From Effrenium voratum (Eukaryota > Sar > Dinophyceae > Suessiales > Symbiodiniaceae), in contig CAUJNA010002968.1 of assembly GCA_963377175.1 (NCBI GenBank), positions 163,501 through 227,500 on the forward strand: 64,000 nucleotides of DNA, given 5' to 3'. A program made the position numbers and the translations under genes. The notes beneath the pieces were generated by a model that was not told where the DNA came from, made no database searches, and saw only the letters and a list, made by a program, of their open reading frames with translations. Of this stretch, positions 47,994 through 56,389 are shown in pieces; within the stretch, counting starts at the first letter, position 1, and every line of letters starts with the position of its first letter.

Positions 47994-49805
47994 ATGGACC
48001 TCACCTTTCCTTGGGAGGCTCCGGCCTTTGCTCCAATTTTTGCTCAACGTGCCATCGAGCTGCAAGCAGTTCCGTCGATTCAGTCACTCCAGCCGCCCTC
48101 TCATGAGGGCATACTGGGGCCCAGTGCTGCCGAGCTATTGGATGAGGCATTCCCGCGCACAACATCCAAGCGCAAGCTTGACCTTCTGGAGGGGCTCCCT
48201 TCGTTCCAGCTCATTCGCAAGCCTGCCGTTGCCTCCTTGCGTCAGAGCACCCTACGGCACGCACTAGTGAGCCGGCTCCTCATTCTTTTGAAGGCTGCAG
48301 GCGACTCCTGTCCCATTCTAGCACTTGCCGATGAGGACCCGTGGATGGGATGGCAGCTTGTTTCAGATGTTGTCTCCGGCCGCAGTGAGTCCACTTTGAA
48401 AGCGCGCCTCGGCTACCTTGAGCGCTACTTTGCGTGGTGCAGTGACCACAGATTGCCCTGGGTTCCTCTGACAGTTTCCGCTACATGGAAGTGGATGCAG
48501 GCACTCAAAGATGCCTCACCCTCGGCCCCCACTTCAGGCTATCAGTCCCTGAGGTGGTTTGCTCACATGTTTCAATGCGCTGCTGATGCCGACTTCTTCT
48601 CCAGCCCACTTTTGAAGGGTTCGGCAACTCACTCCTTGCAGGCCGCCCCCCCGCTTCGGCAGAAGCCGGCCAGCCAAGTCAAGCGGTTGGAGTTGCTCAC
48701 AGACTCGGACGAGCCAGCCTTGGTGAACATTGTTGGGGGCATCCTCGTTGCCCTCTACTCCAGGTCTCGCTGGATGGATTTGCAGCGGGCCTCCAGCCTC
48801 GAGCTCGATGCCCCGGAAGGGGTCACTTACGTCGGGAACACCTTTTACCAGCTCAACACAAGTGAATATAAGACCTCCAAAAGCGGAGGCAAGAGCCGCC
48901 TCATCCTACCGCTCACCTTGCCTATTTTCTCTTTGAGTGGATGCCATTGGTTCCAGAACTGGTTGGCTGCGAGGGATCGCCTTGGCCTTCCAGTCCAGGG
49001 AGCTATCACCCCACCACTGATTCGCTCAGTGGGTGCCCAAGGAGACACACCACGGCCTTTCAATACGTCAGAGGTGAACGCCATCCTCGCTAAGATTGCC
49101 AAACCAGGAGAACCCGTACCCACCAGTCGGTCCCTCAAAGCCACTTGCCTCAGCTGGGTAGCCAAAGCGGGAGTATCTCCCTCCTTGCGCAAGCTGTTGG
49201 GCTACCATGTGGACGCAACAGAGCTGTCAGTGAACACCTACTCTCGCGACCTTCTGGCACCACCTTTGAGGGAATTGGTCCGGGTTCTGTCGTTGATAGC
49301 CTCGGGGGCCTTCTCCCCTGACACCACACGCTCCGGGTACTTTGCATTCAATGATCCCGGCACGCAGGACGGCAATGACGCCGTTTCCGCAGTTTTTCCT
49401 CAACCACCCTCTGTAAGTGTGTCTGCAGACACTACCGCAGTGACAGCAGATTCAGCGCTGGGACCGACAAGCCCCCAGTCGCCGCGCACCAGCGACTCCG
49501 ACTCGTCGTCTTTAGACGACGCTGTGCCTGAGAGCACCGAAGAGGACCTCGGTGACCCCGATGAGAGCCCAGCTGCGGCTCTTGCCGCCTTCAAGCAGCC
49601 GTTCTTTTCCGTTCAACCTCCATTTTTGTTGGTTCAGCACCAGAAGTTGCGGACAATACATATCGCCGGAGGCGACTCTGAAGAGCGCCTTCTCTGCGGA
49701 AGAGCCAATACTGACCGATTCTTGAGTGTTGGCCAAGTGGTTCACCAACCCTTTCCTAAGTGTAAGCAGTGCTTTCATGCCTCTGGCAAGCACGACGAAT
49801 GCTGA
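47994..49805 (+). CDS. Element ORF B: tyrosine recombinase, 603 aa
   Basis: Catalyses strand cleavage and rejoining to insert the element's circular DNA. Start taken at the ATG giving MDLTFPWEAPAF; the frame is open upstream but without ATG. An N-terminal helical core-binding-like region (TLKARLGYLERYFAWC, TWKWMQALKD) precedes the catalytic part. Box I is ALYSRSRWMDLQRA (R257 or R259). Box II reads TSRSLKATCLSWVAKAG (residues 377-393), with Lys382 near the place of the usual Arg. LLGYHVD has H405 and TYSRD has the presumed nucleophile Y416. A Ser/Asp-rich linker follows. The C-terminus (about 540-603) has RLLCGRAN and PKCKQCFHASGKHDEC, a possible metal-binding knot. ORF C starts 225 bp later. 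Confidence 0.85.
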   Translation: MDLTFPWEAPAFAPIFAQRAIELQAVPSIQSLQPPSHEGILGPSAAELLDEAFPRTTSKRKLDLLEGLPSFQLIRKPAVASLRQSTLRHALVSRLLILLKAAGDSCPILALADEDPWMGWQLVSDVVSGRSESTLKARLGYLERYFAWCSDHRLPWVPLTVSATWKWMQALKDASPSAPTSGYQSLRWFAHMFQCAADADFFSSPLLKGSATHSLQAAPPLRQKPASQVKRLELLTDSDEPALVNIVGGILVALYSRSRWMDLQRASSLELDAPEGVTYVGNTFYQLNTSEYKTSKSGGKSRLILPLTLPIFSLSGCHWFQNWLAARDRLGLPVQGAITPPLIRSVGAQGDTPRPFNTSEVNAILAKIAKPGEPVPTSRSLKATCLSWVAKAGVSPSLRKLLGYHVDATELSVNTYSRDLLAPPLRELVRVLSLIASGAFSPDTTRSGYFAFNDPGTQDGNDAVSAVFPQPPSVSVSADTTAVTADSALGPTSPQSPRTSDSDSSSLDDAVPESTEEDLGDPDESPAAALAAFKQPFFSVQPPFLLVQHQKLRTIHIAGGDSEERLLCGRANTDRFLSVGQVVHQPFPKCKQCFHASGKHDEC

Positions 49806-50030
49806 AGGAACAAAGGATAGGTGCTGTGCTCACCCATCAAACTCCAGCATGTCTTGCATGGTGCCGTGCAAAGAGACGGCCTACGCACTCACGCATGTGC
49901 GCCCGCACAGGCACATGCCAAAGGCTCCGACCTTAGCGCAGCCTTCCTGTGTTCAGTTTGTGCATGTCATGTGCAGACCCCACTTCTCCAGCTGTCGGCT
50001 CGAGTTTCAGATTATCATTTCATAGTTGCC

Positions 50031-51212
50031 ATGAGCTTGCTTGATAGCAAGTCAGAGTTTGACAGCCGTGCCCAACAGGTTGGTCTCGTGGAAGACGTTG
50101 TGCAGGCCCTTAACGACAAGGGCATCGCCTCATTGGCCCAGCTGGGCTTTGCGGCGGGTACCCCAGGCACCACAGATGAGACCTCGCTGCGGGCTTGGGC
50201 CAGCGAGACGCTTGGCAGTCTCTCAGTACCACTCGGCCAGGAAATTGCGCTTCGGCGCTTGCTTTTCACTGCACATACCTTGATCATTGCCTCCCTCAAA
50301 GAGGAAGTGGCCCGTGCAAGCTCAGCGGCCGATGTGGTGAGGAAGCTCCCGCCAGTTGAACGGGAGGCACGCCTCACCAAGCTTCGAGAGAAGCTTCCTG
50401 GCATTGACCTTACACGCCATCAAGAACCGTCCTACGAGTTGGTGGACGCTTTCAGCGCCATGTTGGAGGCCCGCTCCGTGCGTTGGGTGCCGTTTCACAA
50501 GTGCACCAGCCGCGAGCAAGAGCTGTCGGCTCGCTCGTACAATAAGGAACTCCAAGTCATGCAAAGCCAGGATGGCAAGCTTTCCTTGAAGGAGGGTCAG
50601 GCCTCACGCCATGCCAACGTTTCGGACGGCCTGCGAGTCCAGCAAGCCATGTCCAGACGTGCAGCAGCGGCTGAAATCGCCGGCATCGCCACCTTCGACG
50701 CCTTGCAGAAGTGGCACACTTACCTCCTCAATACTCTTACACAACAGCCTCCACAAGGCTTCACACCAGTTGCTTTGGAGCAGCTCACGGCGGCAGACAA
50801 GGAGCTCTGGATGGGCGTATCCCACAAGGTGGGTGCCTCCCTGCCGAGTGATCATGATTTCCCTGTGGACCAAGCCATCCAGGAGCTCATGCTCACGCCG
50901 CCCGTTGCGATGCAGCTGCTCCCTCGGCCCTCGCGCGCCGTCCCTGAGCGCGTCAATCGGCCAGGACCTCCCAAGGGTTCACCCAAAGGGCGTGGCAAGT
51001 CCCCCGCCAAGTCCAAGGGCCGTGGCAAGGCCCAGCCCAGTTTTCCGGCACCCTTGCAAGGCAAAGGGTTGAAGGGCCGCAACTTGCAGGGAGAGTTGCT
51101 CTGCTGGAATTACAACATGGAGAGGCCATGCCAGAAGAAGCCGTGCCAGTTGAAGCATCAGTGCATGAAGTGCTTTGGGCCTCACCCCTATACCTTGTGC
51201 ACAGTCTTGTGA
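50031..51212 (+). CDS. Element ORF C: Gag-like protein with C-terminal Cys/His fingers, 393 aa
   Basis: Start at ATG 50031 (MSLLDSKSEFDSRAQQVGLV) because the 70 codons upstream in frame lack an ATG and look unlike protein. The body is largely helical (EDVVQALNDKGIASLAQLGF, REARLTKLREKLPGIDL). Then comes a basic Gly/Pro/Lys linker (PPKGSPKGRGKSPAKSKGRG) and a finger region near residues 355-390 (CWNYNMERPCQKKPCQLKHQ, then CMKCFGPHPYTLC). This has the spacing C-x7-C-x4-C-x3-H followed by C-x2-C-x4-H-x4-C. Such fingers in retroelement Gag proteins bind the RNA genome. The TGA at 51210 is followed by about 490 bp more of open frame. Confidence 0.75.
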   Translation: MSLLDSKSEFDSRAQQVGLVEDVVQALNDKGIASLAQLGFAAGTPGTTDETSLRAWASETLGSLSVPLGQEIALRRLLFTAHTLIIASLKEEVARASSAADVVRKLPPVEREARLTKLREKLPGIDLTRHQEPSYELVDAFSAMLEARSVRWVPFHKCTSREQELSARSYNKELQVMQSQDGKLSLKEGQASRHANVSDGLRVQQAMSRRAAAAEIAGIATFDALQKWHTYLLNTLTQQPPQGFTPVALEQLTAADKELWMGVSHKVGASLPSDHDFPVDQAIQELMLTPPVAMQLLPRPSRAVPERVNRPGPPKGSPKGRGKSPAKSKGRGKAQPSFPAPLQGKGLKGRNLQGELLCWNYNMERPCQKKPCQLKHQCMKCFGPHPYTLCTVL

Positions 51213-51706
51213 CCCGAGCACGAGCCGGCCAATTCCGCTAATGCTTTGGCTAACAGTGGGTCATTCAGTTTCGGCTGTTCCGCTGCAGAGCCCTTTTTGC
51301 CAACACCGCCATTTTCTTTCCCAAGTCAGCCAGCCGCCCCCTCTTTTCCCTTTTCCAACGAACCGGCTCCTACGCCGCGTAGGCATGCCCCTGTGCATCC
51401 TACCACCTCACCTAGTGAGGTTTTCCAGGCCCCTGTGCCTGCTGGGTTCGCCCCTGTGCTACCCAGCGCTTCTCCCCGAGAAGCTCTTCCCAAGGCCCCT
51501 GTGCCTGCTGGGTCTGCCCCTGCGCGACCCAGCGCTTCTCCCCGAGAAGCTCTTCCCAAGGCCCCTGTGCCTTCTGGGTTTGCCCCTGTGCGGCCCAGTG
51601 ATCCCCTTCCGGGTGCCTTTCCCTTGGCACCTGTGCGTGGTGGGTGCACCCCGCCGTTCATCCGGCCGCTCTTTCTTGGCACGGTCATGCTTCGGGCGCA
51701 TTGACT
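51213..51706 (+). other. Open Pro-rich extension in the Gag frame, overlapping the start of the RT frame
   Basis: After the Gag TGA the same frame stays open to 51706 and reads as a Pro/Ala/Ser-rich linker. Tandem ~60 bp repeats (51425-51605) encode APVPAGFAPVLPSASPREAL-like units, with GC-rich codon use like the flanking ORFs. It overlaps the RT frame (open from 51644) by about 60 bp, and the RT frame is -1 relative to it. Stop readthrough plus a -1 shift would fuse Gag to the polymerase; no canonical slippery heptamer was recognised. Confidence 0.45.
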
Positions 51707-54700
51707 CCAGCGCCCTGTGCCCAACCTTTCACCAGGCCCTGCCCTGCCAGTGACCATGCCTTTCCTTCGGCCTCCGGCCTTTCCGAGGATCTCGCTTCCT
51801 CGGCCAGTCCCTCTGTTTCCGCGCCTGCCCGCAGCCCTGAGGGCCGCGCACCCTGTGTGGTAGAGATCTTTGCAGGTTCGTGCAACTTTTCTTCCACAGC
51901 CGTCTCCATGGGTTTTCAGTCAGTGGCAGTGGATCATGTCCCAGCCAAGCGGTGGCATGTTTTGCAGTTGGACTTGCGCGAACCTGGCGCCCAGCAGTTG
52001 CTGCTCAGCACGCTCAGGTGCTTGCAGCCGGACCTAGTGGTGCTTGCACCCCCGTGCGGCACAGCCTCCCGAGCGAGGGATATTCCAGCTTACAGCAATG
52101 GGAAGCGTATTGCGAACCCGCTCCGTTCGGGTCAGCATCCAGACGGTTTGCCTTCGCTTCGAGGCCTTGACCTCGCTAGGGTGACCAGTGCCAACAGCCT
52201 TTACGCGTTCACAGCCGTTGTCGCAGGTATGTGCAGCCAGCACGGCATACCGTGGATTATTGAGAACCCTGCTCGCAGTTATATGTGGGACACTTCCATG
52301 ATGAGCACACTCCCTGTGCATTCGCAGACCGGGGTCCACTTTTGCGCCTATGGGGGTGCTCGCCGCAAACGCACTGTCCTGAAGGCCTGGTTGCAGACTC
52401 TTTGCCGCACATGCGACGGCAATCATTCCCACGCCCCGTGGAAAGATTCCTGGGGCATTCACACCGCCGAGGAAGCCGCTTACCCACTGCCCTTTTGCCA
52501 AGCCATTTGCCTATGTTTGAGGGACTCCTTGCCTCCGCACAGCCGCCCCCGGCTGGTGTTTCTAGGCCAGACACTGCCACACTGGAGGGATGATGCATTA
52601 TTCCTTCGAGCTGCAGTGAAGTTTCAGCCTCGTTCGTGGGTATTTCCAAATTTGCCGTCTCCCTTTGATTTGCAGTTGTTCCCACAAAGCCTTTTCGACA
52701 CAGCATGGCTTCGCGGCAAGCGGCTACCGGCAGGCCCTTGGCCAAAAGGCTCCGTGCTGCCTTTGCACCCGCCAGAGGCTGCTCAAGGTCAGTTTTGGGT
52801 TGCCTGCCCTAAGGACCCTGTGCAGCACATGCATTCCATGAGTGGAGTGCAGCACCCAGCCAACATGTTGCCCCCTCTTGGCCGATTTCTGGAGGAGGCC
52901 GTCGACTTCGTTGCAACATGTCCCACGCATGATGCCCTGTTCTTGTGGGCAGAGAGGCTCAAATCCTTGCTTCAGCTGGCCGAAGAGTTTGCTCCGCGTC
53001 AGAAGCGGTTGCTCGCCTCGTGCGATGCTCATGTTGCGCGCATCAACGCCAAGAAGCGCACTTTGCTGCTCAAGCACGTCTTGCAGACAGTTGGCTATCA
53101 GGACACTGCCATCGCTGACGAGCTAGCTGCCGGTTTCCCTTTGTTTGGATGGCTTCCTGAGTCAATGGAGCTGCCCAGGCATCCACAGCCACCTGCGGTG
53201 GACATTGCCTCCTTAGAGCGCATGGCCCCAGCGTTGCAGGCCCGCGCCTTGGCACGTTGTCAGCCTACAGATGATCCAGCAGCTGACCAGACACTTTTTG
53301 ACACTACACTGACGGAATTGCAGCAGGGCTGGCTAGATGGCCCCTTTTTGGCCCCGGACGTGCCAAGCACTTCCGTCATCAGCCCGCGTTTCTATGTTTT
53401 GCAGTCTGACAAATGCAGGCCTATTGACGACTTTACGTTCAATCTTTTGAACTCAGCCGTCGGTTCAGCCAACAAGGTCGTCCTGCATGACACTGATTTT
53501 ATCGCTGCCTTGCTCAAGCGGTGTTGCAGTTACAATAAAGTGCCCTGGCGTGGACGAGCCTTCGACCTGGACGCATACCGTCAGCTGGCGATTGCGCCTG
53601 CGCACCGAACACACTCGTTCATTTGCGTGTACGAGCCCATGCATGGTCCGAGGTGCTACCGTATGCTGACTATGCCATTTGGCAGCTCGGCCTCGGTTTA
53701 CGCCTTTTTGCGCACTAGCTTAGCCATTCATGCGCTTGGCGCTCGCCTTTTTCGCCTGCCCTGGACTTGCTTCTATGACGATTTCCCGACCGTGGTGCCC
53801 GAGCCACTCGCCAACGCAGCCACGCACCTGATCAAGTCCTTGTTCACATTGTTGGGTTTCCAGGTCAGTGACAAGCCCTCCAAGAACCCGCCGTTTGCAG
53901 CCGTGTTTCAGGCGCTTGGGGTTGCCTTCAACCTCACGCGAGCAGTTTCCGGGGTTTTCGAAGTGGCGAACACCGAGGCCCGAATCCATCTCCTGGCTTC
54001 TAGCTTGCAAGAGCTTTTGACAAGCCATTCCCTCTCACCCAAGGAGGCTCGCAGATTGAGAGGCCGCATGCAATTTGCGCACGGTCAATTATCGGGACGA
54101 TACCATTCACGATGCCTCTCATCACTACATGAGCTTTCTGCCCTGGCACCAGGCTCTCGCGCCCCTACGTCGCTTGTGAGGATTTTGCAGCGCTGTTTGC
54201 AGTCTCTTGTCAATTCCATGCCAAGAGCAGTCAGCAGCAAGGACCGCCTCGTTTGGCATCTTTTTACAGATGGTGCCTTGGAGGCTTCCAAGCCCTCCAT
54301 AGGAGGCGTCCTCGTGGACTTCTTTGGGCAACCCCGCTTTCACTTTTCTTTTGAGCCCCCGGCTCTTTCAGTTCTTGCGACCTTTGGATCTCACTGCATT
54401 TTGCACCTCGAGATCCTTCCCATTTTGGTGGCACTTCACCTCTGGCCAGACCTGCTCTCAGGCACGGCCATTTTCTTTCATGTGGACAACGAAGCTGCAC
54501 TTCATTCTCTCATTCGCATGTCATGCGACAACCATGCGGCCGACCAGCTTGTCCAACACTTCCTACGCCTTGAGCAACGGATGACCTTCGACACATGGAT
54601 CCACCGGGTCCCTACCGAGGTGAATGTTGCCGATGCCCCCAGTCGAGGCGATGAAACTCAGTTACTTTTCTTTCGATCCCAGAAGTCCCACGTTACACCA

Positions 54701-54739
54701 AGCATTTGGAACAGTCTATGGAGCGAGCTGCAGCTGTAA
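51644..54739 (+). CDS. Element ORF D: C5-methyltransferase-like domain fused to reverse transcriptase and RNase H
   Basis: Copies element RNA into DNA. The frame opens at a GTG, and no ATG occurs for about 88 codons, so its start depends on ORF C or a non-AUG codon. Numbering from the GTG: residues 1-70 Pro/Ser-rich. About 71-290 is Rossmann-like, with motif I-like VEIFAGSC (73-80), APPCGTASRARD (135-146, the PPC of C5-cytosine methylases), WIIENPARS (motif VI-like) and YGGARRKRT (motif VIII-like). RT: CRPIDDF, motif A FDLDAYRQL (D641), MPFGSSAS (motif B) and FYDDF (710-714). RNase H acids: D876 (FTDGA), E923 (HLEIL), D948 (HVDNEAAL) and D997 (VADAPSR). No protease or integrase is present. 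All key residues are intact. Confidence 0.9.
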   Translation: MHPAVHPAALSWHGHASGALTPAPCAQPFTRPCPASDHAFPSASGLSEDLASSASPSVSAPARSPEGRAPCVVEIFAGSCNFSSTAVSMGFQSVAVDHVPAKRWHVLQLDLREPGAQQLLLSTLRCLQPDLVVLAPPCGTASRARDIPAYSNGKRIANPLRSGQHPDGLPSLRGLDLARVTSANSLYAFTAVVAGMCSQHGIPWIIENPARSYMWDTSMMSTLPVHSQTGVHFCAYGGARRKRTVLKAWLQTLCRTCDGNHSHAPWKDSWGIHTAEEAAYPLPFCQAICLCLRDSLPPHSRPRLVFLGQTLPHWRDDALFLRAAVKFQPRSWVFPNLPSPFDLQLFPQSLFDTAWLRGKRLPAGPWPKGSVLPLHPPEAAQGQFWVACPKDPVQHMHSMSGVQHPANMLPPLGRFLEEAVDFVATCPTHDALFLWAERLKSLLQLAEEFAPRQKRLLASCDAHVARINAKKRTLLLKHVLQTVGYQDTAIADELAAGFPLFGWLPESMELPRHPQPPAVDIASLERMAPALQARALARCQPTDDPAADQTLFDTTLTELQQGWLDGPFLAPDVPSTSVISPRFYVLQSDKCRPIDDFTFNLLNSAVGSANKVVLHDTDFIAALLKRCCSYNKVPWRGRAFDLDAYRQLAIAPAHRTHSFICVYEPMHGPRCYRMLTMPFGSSASVYAFLRTSLAIHALGARLFRLPWTCFYDDFPTVVPEPLANAATHLIKSLFTLLGFQVSDKPSKNPPFAAVFQALGVAFNLTRAVSGVFEVANTEARIHLLASSLQELLTSHSLSPKEARRLRGRMQFAHGQLSGRYHSRCLSSLHELSALAPGSRAPTSLVRILQRCLQSLVNSMPRAVSSKDRLVWHLFTDGALEASKPSIGGVLVDFFGQPRFHFSFEPPALSVLATFGSHCILHLEILPILVALHLWPDLLSGTAIFFHVDNEAALHSLIRMSCDNHAADQLVQHFLRLEQRMTFDTWIHRVPTEVNVADAPSRGDETQLLFFRSQKSHVTPSIWNSLWSELQL

Positions 54740-54911
54740 AATTTGCTTGCTCTTGTACCGTTTCTTTCCCTACGCATGAAGTGCACATAGTGTCCTTTCA
54801 TGCCTTTATTCACACGTATTCGTTTGCCGTTTCCGTCCGTTTGTGCCGCCTCAGGTCACTTCACACGGTCGAGCGCTCAGTTTACAGGGGGTGCGTGCGA
54901 GTTCTCGACAT

Positions 54912-55107
54912 GGGGCGCTTGCCTGCCCTCACCCCCTGTGGCCTTCTTGGGGGACCCCCCTCTTTTCGGGTGTGTCCCCCCTTTCTGAGAAGGACCTTTC
55001 CTTACCTTGATGCTCTACCCCGTGTGCTGAAAAGGAGTGCTTGCGCTCAAGGTTCCCTTGTCAAGTATTGTTGAGAGACTCAAGCTGCTTAAGGGCACCT
55101 GGTATAA
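54912..55107 (+). repeat. Split direct repeat B1
   Basis: Starts GGGGCGCTTGCCTGCCCTCA and ends GGGCACCTGGTATAA. Matches B2 except for a 22 bp deletion after GGGTGTG and one substitution (GTGCTG versus GTGCAG). Confidence 0.92.
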
Positions 55108-55176
55108 GGATTGCTAGTGCTTGCACTCGCGGCGTTATACGGGTGCCCTTAACTGTTGAGTTGCAGCTTGAGGCTC
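55074..55176. promoter_or_regulatory. Imperfect hairpin across the B1/A2 joint
   Basis: TTAAGGGCACCTGGTATAA (55089-55107) pairs with TTATACGGGTGCCCTTAA (55135-55152). Further out, GACTCAAGCTGC pairs with GCAGCTTGAGGCTC (55163-55176). The loop is about 27 nt and itself holds GTGCTTGCAC. Candidate recombinase binding or crossover region, or an RNA structure at the element ends; inference only. Confidence 0.6.
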
Positions 55177-55218
55177 AAACCTTTCCTTTCCTTCCAATTT
55201 CAGGGCCTTAGATTTTCT
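55108..55218 (+). repeat. Split direct repeat A2, abutting B1
   Basis: 111 bp identical by eye to A1. The following 107 bp (55219-55325), starting with (CCCA)n, matches neither the sequence after A1 nor that before B1. Confidence 0.92.
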
Positions 55219-55325
55219 CCCACCCACCCACCCAGGTTGGACGAGTGAGTGGCTATGCCTGCCATACCAAGTAGCTTATTGGCTACGCGTGCCACACCAT
55301 GTGGCTTGCCTTTCAGTTTGGGTTC

Positions 55326-55543
55326 GGGGCGCTTGCCTGCCCTCACCCCCTGTGGCCTTCTTGGGGGACCCCCCTCTTTTCGGGTGTGAACCCTTTTCTC
55401 CCTTTTGGGGTCCCCCCTTTCTGAGAAGGACCTTTCCTTACCTTGATGCTCTACCCCGTGTGCAGAAAAGGAGTGCTTGCGCTCAAGGTTCCCTTGTCAA
55501 GTATTGTTGAGAGACTCAAGCTGCTTAAGGGCACCTGGTATAA
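55326..55543 (+). repeat. Split direct repeat B2 (3' end of the element)
   Basis: 218 bp. Ends GGTATAA before CCCTTCCCGTG of the flank. This end matches the B1 end and sets the right boundary. Confidence 0.9.
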
Positions 55544-56320
55544 CCCTTCCCGTGCGCCTCCCCTTTGGGAGAAGGGGTCGGCGGAAATTGTACATGTGTT
55601 GGGGTATACCTGAGAAAAAACACCTGGTTAAGTCATGAAAATAGACATTTGGAATTTTCTGTTATTTAAAAGTCTGGTGGCGCCGGGCATGGACATCCTG
55701 AAGAAGCTGCAATGTTGGGTCTCTTCAGAACGGGGAACTTCAGGTCTGCAGATGAGAAGGCAGTCAAGAGTTGTGTGGCTCGCACGCTCGCACGGGGCAG
55801 TGTCGCCTTTGGGTCGAAATCTGTCTGACTTTTGGGGCCTTGCAGCGGTTCCCAAGACAGACTGTCAACATGCAACACTTGACTCGAGTCGCCGCAAGGT
55901 GGTCCAGACACGTGAGGCCAGAGGTCAGCTTGGAATGGCGGCTACGCTGCCTGAATGCCGGGTGCATGCGGGCTTGCGACAGAAAAGACTTGGTCCTTGC
56001 AGCAAGGCTTGTGCTTTTGTTTGCTTTGTATGGTGGATGGGGTTGCTGGCGGTGCCCATTGCAGGATCTTCTGCCCTCTGGCATGTACGTCCTGCCATGC
56101 TTCGACTCAGTGCTCACCTGGCCCGGCACCCAACTGTCGCGGGGCGGTTGCTGTGGGCAGTGACCCAGGCAGGGGGCGCTCTTCGTCCGACAGGGCCTCT
56201 ACAAGGGGGCAGTGTTTAAGCCGCGGGCCCAGCACATTTCACAAGATTCTCTATGGGGGATTCATTACTAGTTTTGTTTGAAGGTGGCATGTAAACACCC
56301 CTGTTTGACGGTGCCATGTA
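55544..56320. other. Right flank of the element, no confident gene
   Basis: The GAT satellite of the left flank does not resume here. A 194-codon frame (55635-56219) has mixed composition, no domain and overlaps others; probably not coding as a whole. Confidence 0.3.
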
Positions 56321-56323
56321 GAG

Positions 56324-56389
56324 CTCGCTTGAGGTTCCGACTGGTCCTGCCAGAGGAATACCCAGACCAGGGCCCAGGAGTCGATCTCA
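56324..56389 (+). CDS. Candidate RWD-domain exon
   Basis: Reads ARLRFRLVLPEEYPDQGPGV and then DLR. The pattern of hydrophobic strand, LPxxYPxxxP and strand is the centre of RWD (and related ubiquitin-conjugating-like) domains. Bounded by a TAG acceptor and a CAG|GC donor. No neighbouring exons of the same domain were found, so the parent gene is unknown. Confidence 0.4.

Larger units (their letters stand above)
45344..55543 (+). mobile_element. Complete tyrosine-recombinase retrotransposon with split direct repeats, 10.2 kb
   Basis: Limits are set by the repeats A1 (45344-45454), B1 (54912-55107), A2 (55108-55218) and B2 (55326-55543). A1 and A2 look identical over 111 bp. B1 and B2 differ by one 22 bp indel and about one substitution, so the insertion appears young. 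ORF order: Pro/Ala-rich ORF, tyrosine recombinase, Gag-like finger protein, methyltransferase-RT-RNase H. There is no integrase, no protease and no target-site duplication that I can see, as expected for YR elements, which are thought to integrate as circles. B1 and A2 abut (GGTATAA|GGATTGC), the same joint that closing B2 onto A1 would create. A 107 bp spacer separates A2 from B2. Confidence 0.9.

Noticed and set aside
51850..52520. DAM-type N6-adenine methylase as in classical DIRS elements
   Set aside because: The motif is PPC followed by EN and RxR in C5-methylase order, not a DPPY-type motif.
45344..55543. Ordinary LTR retrotransposon
   Set aside because: The repeats are split and permuted (A...B A B), there is no DDE integrase or protease, and a tyrosine recombinase is present.
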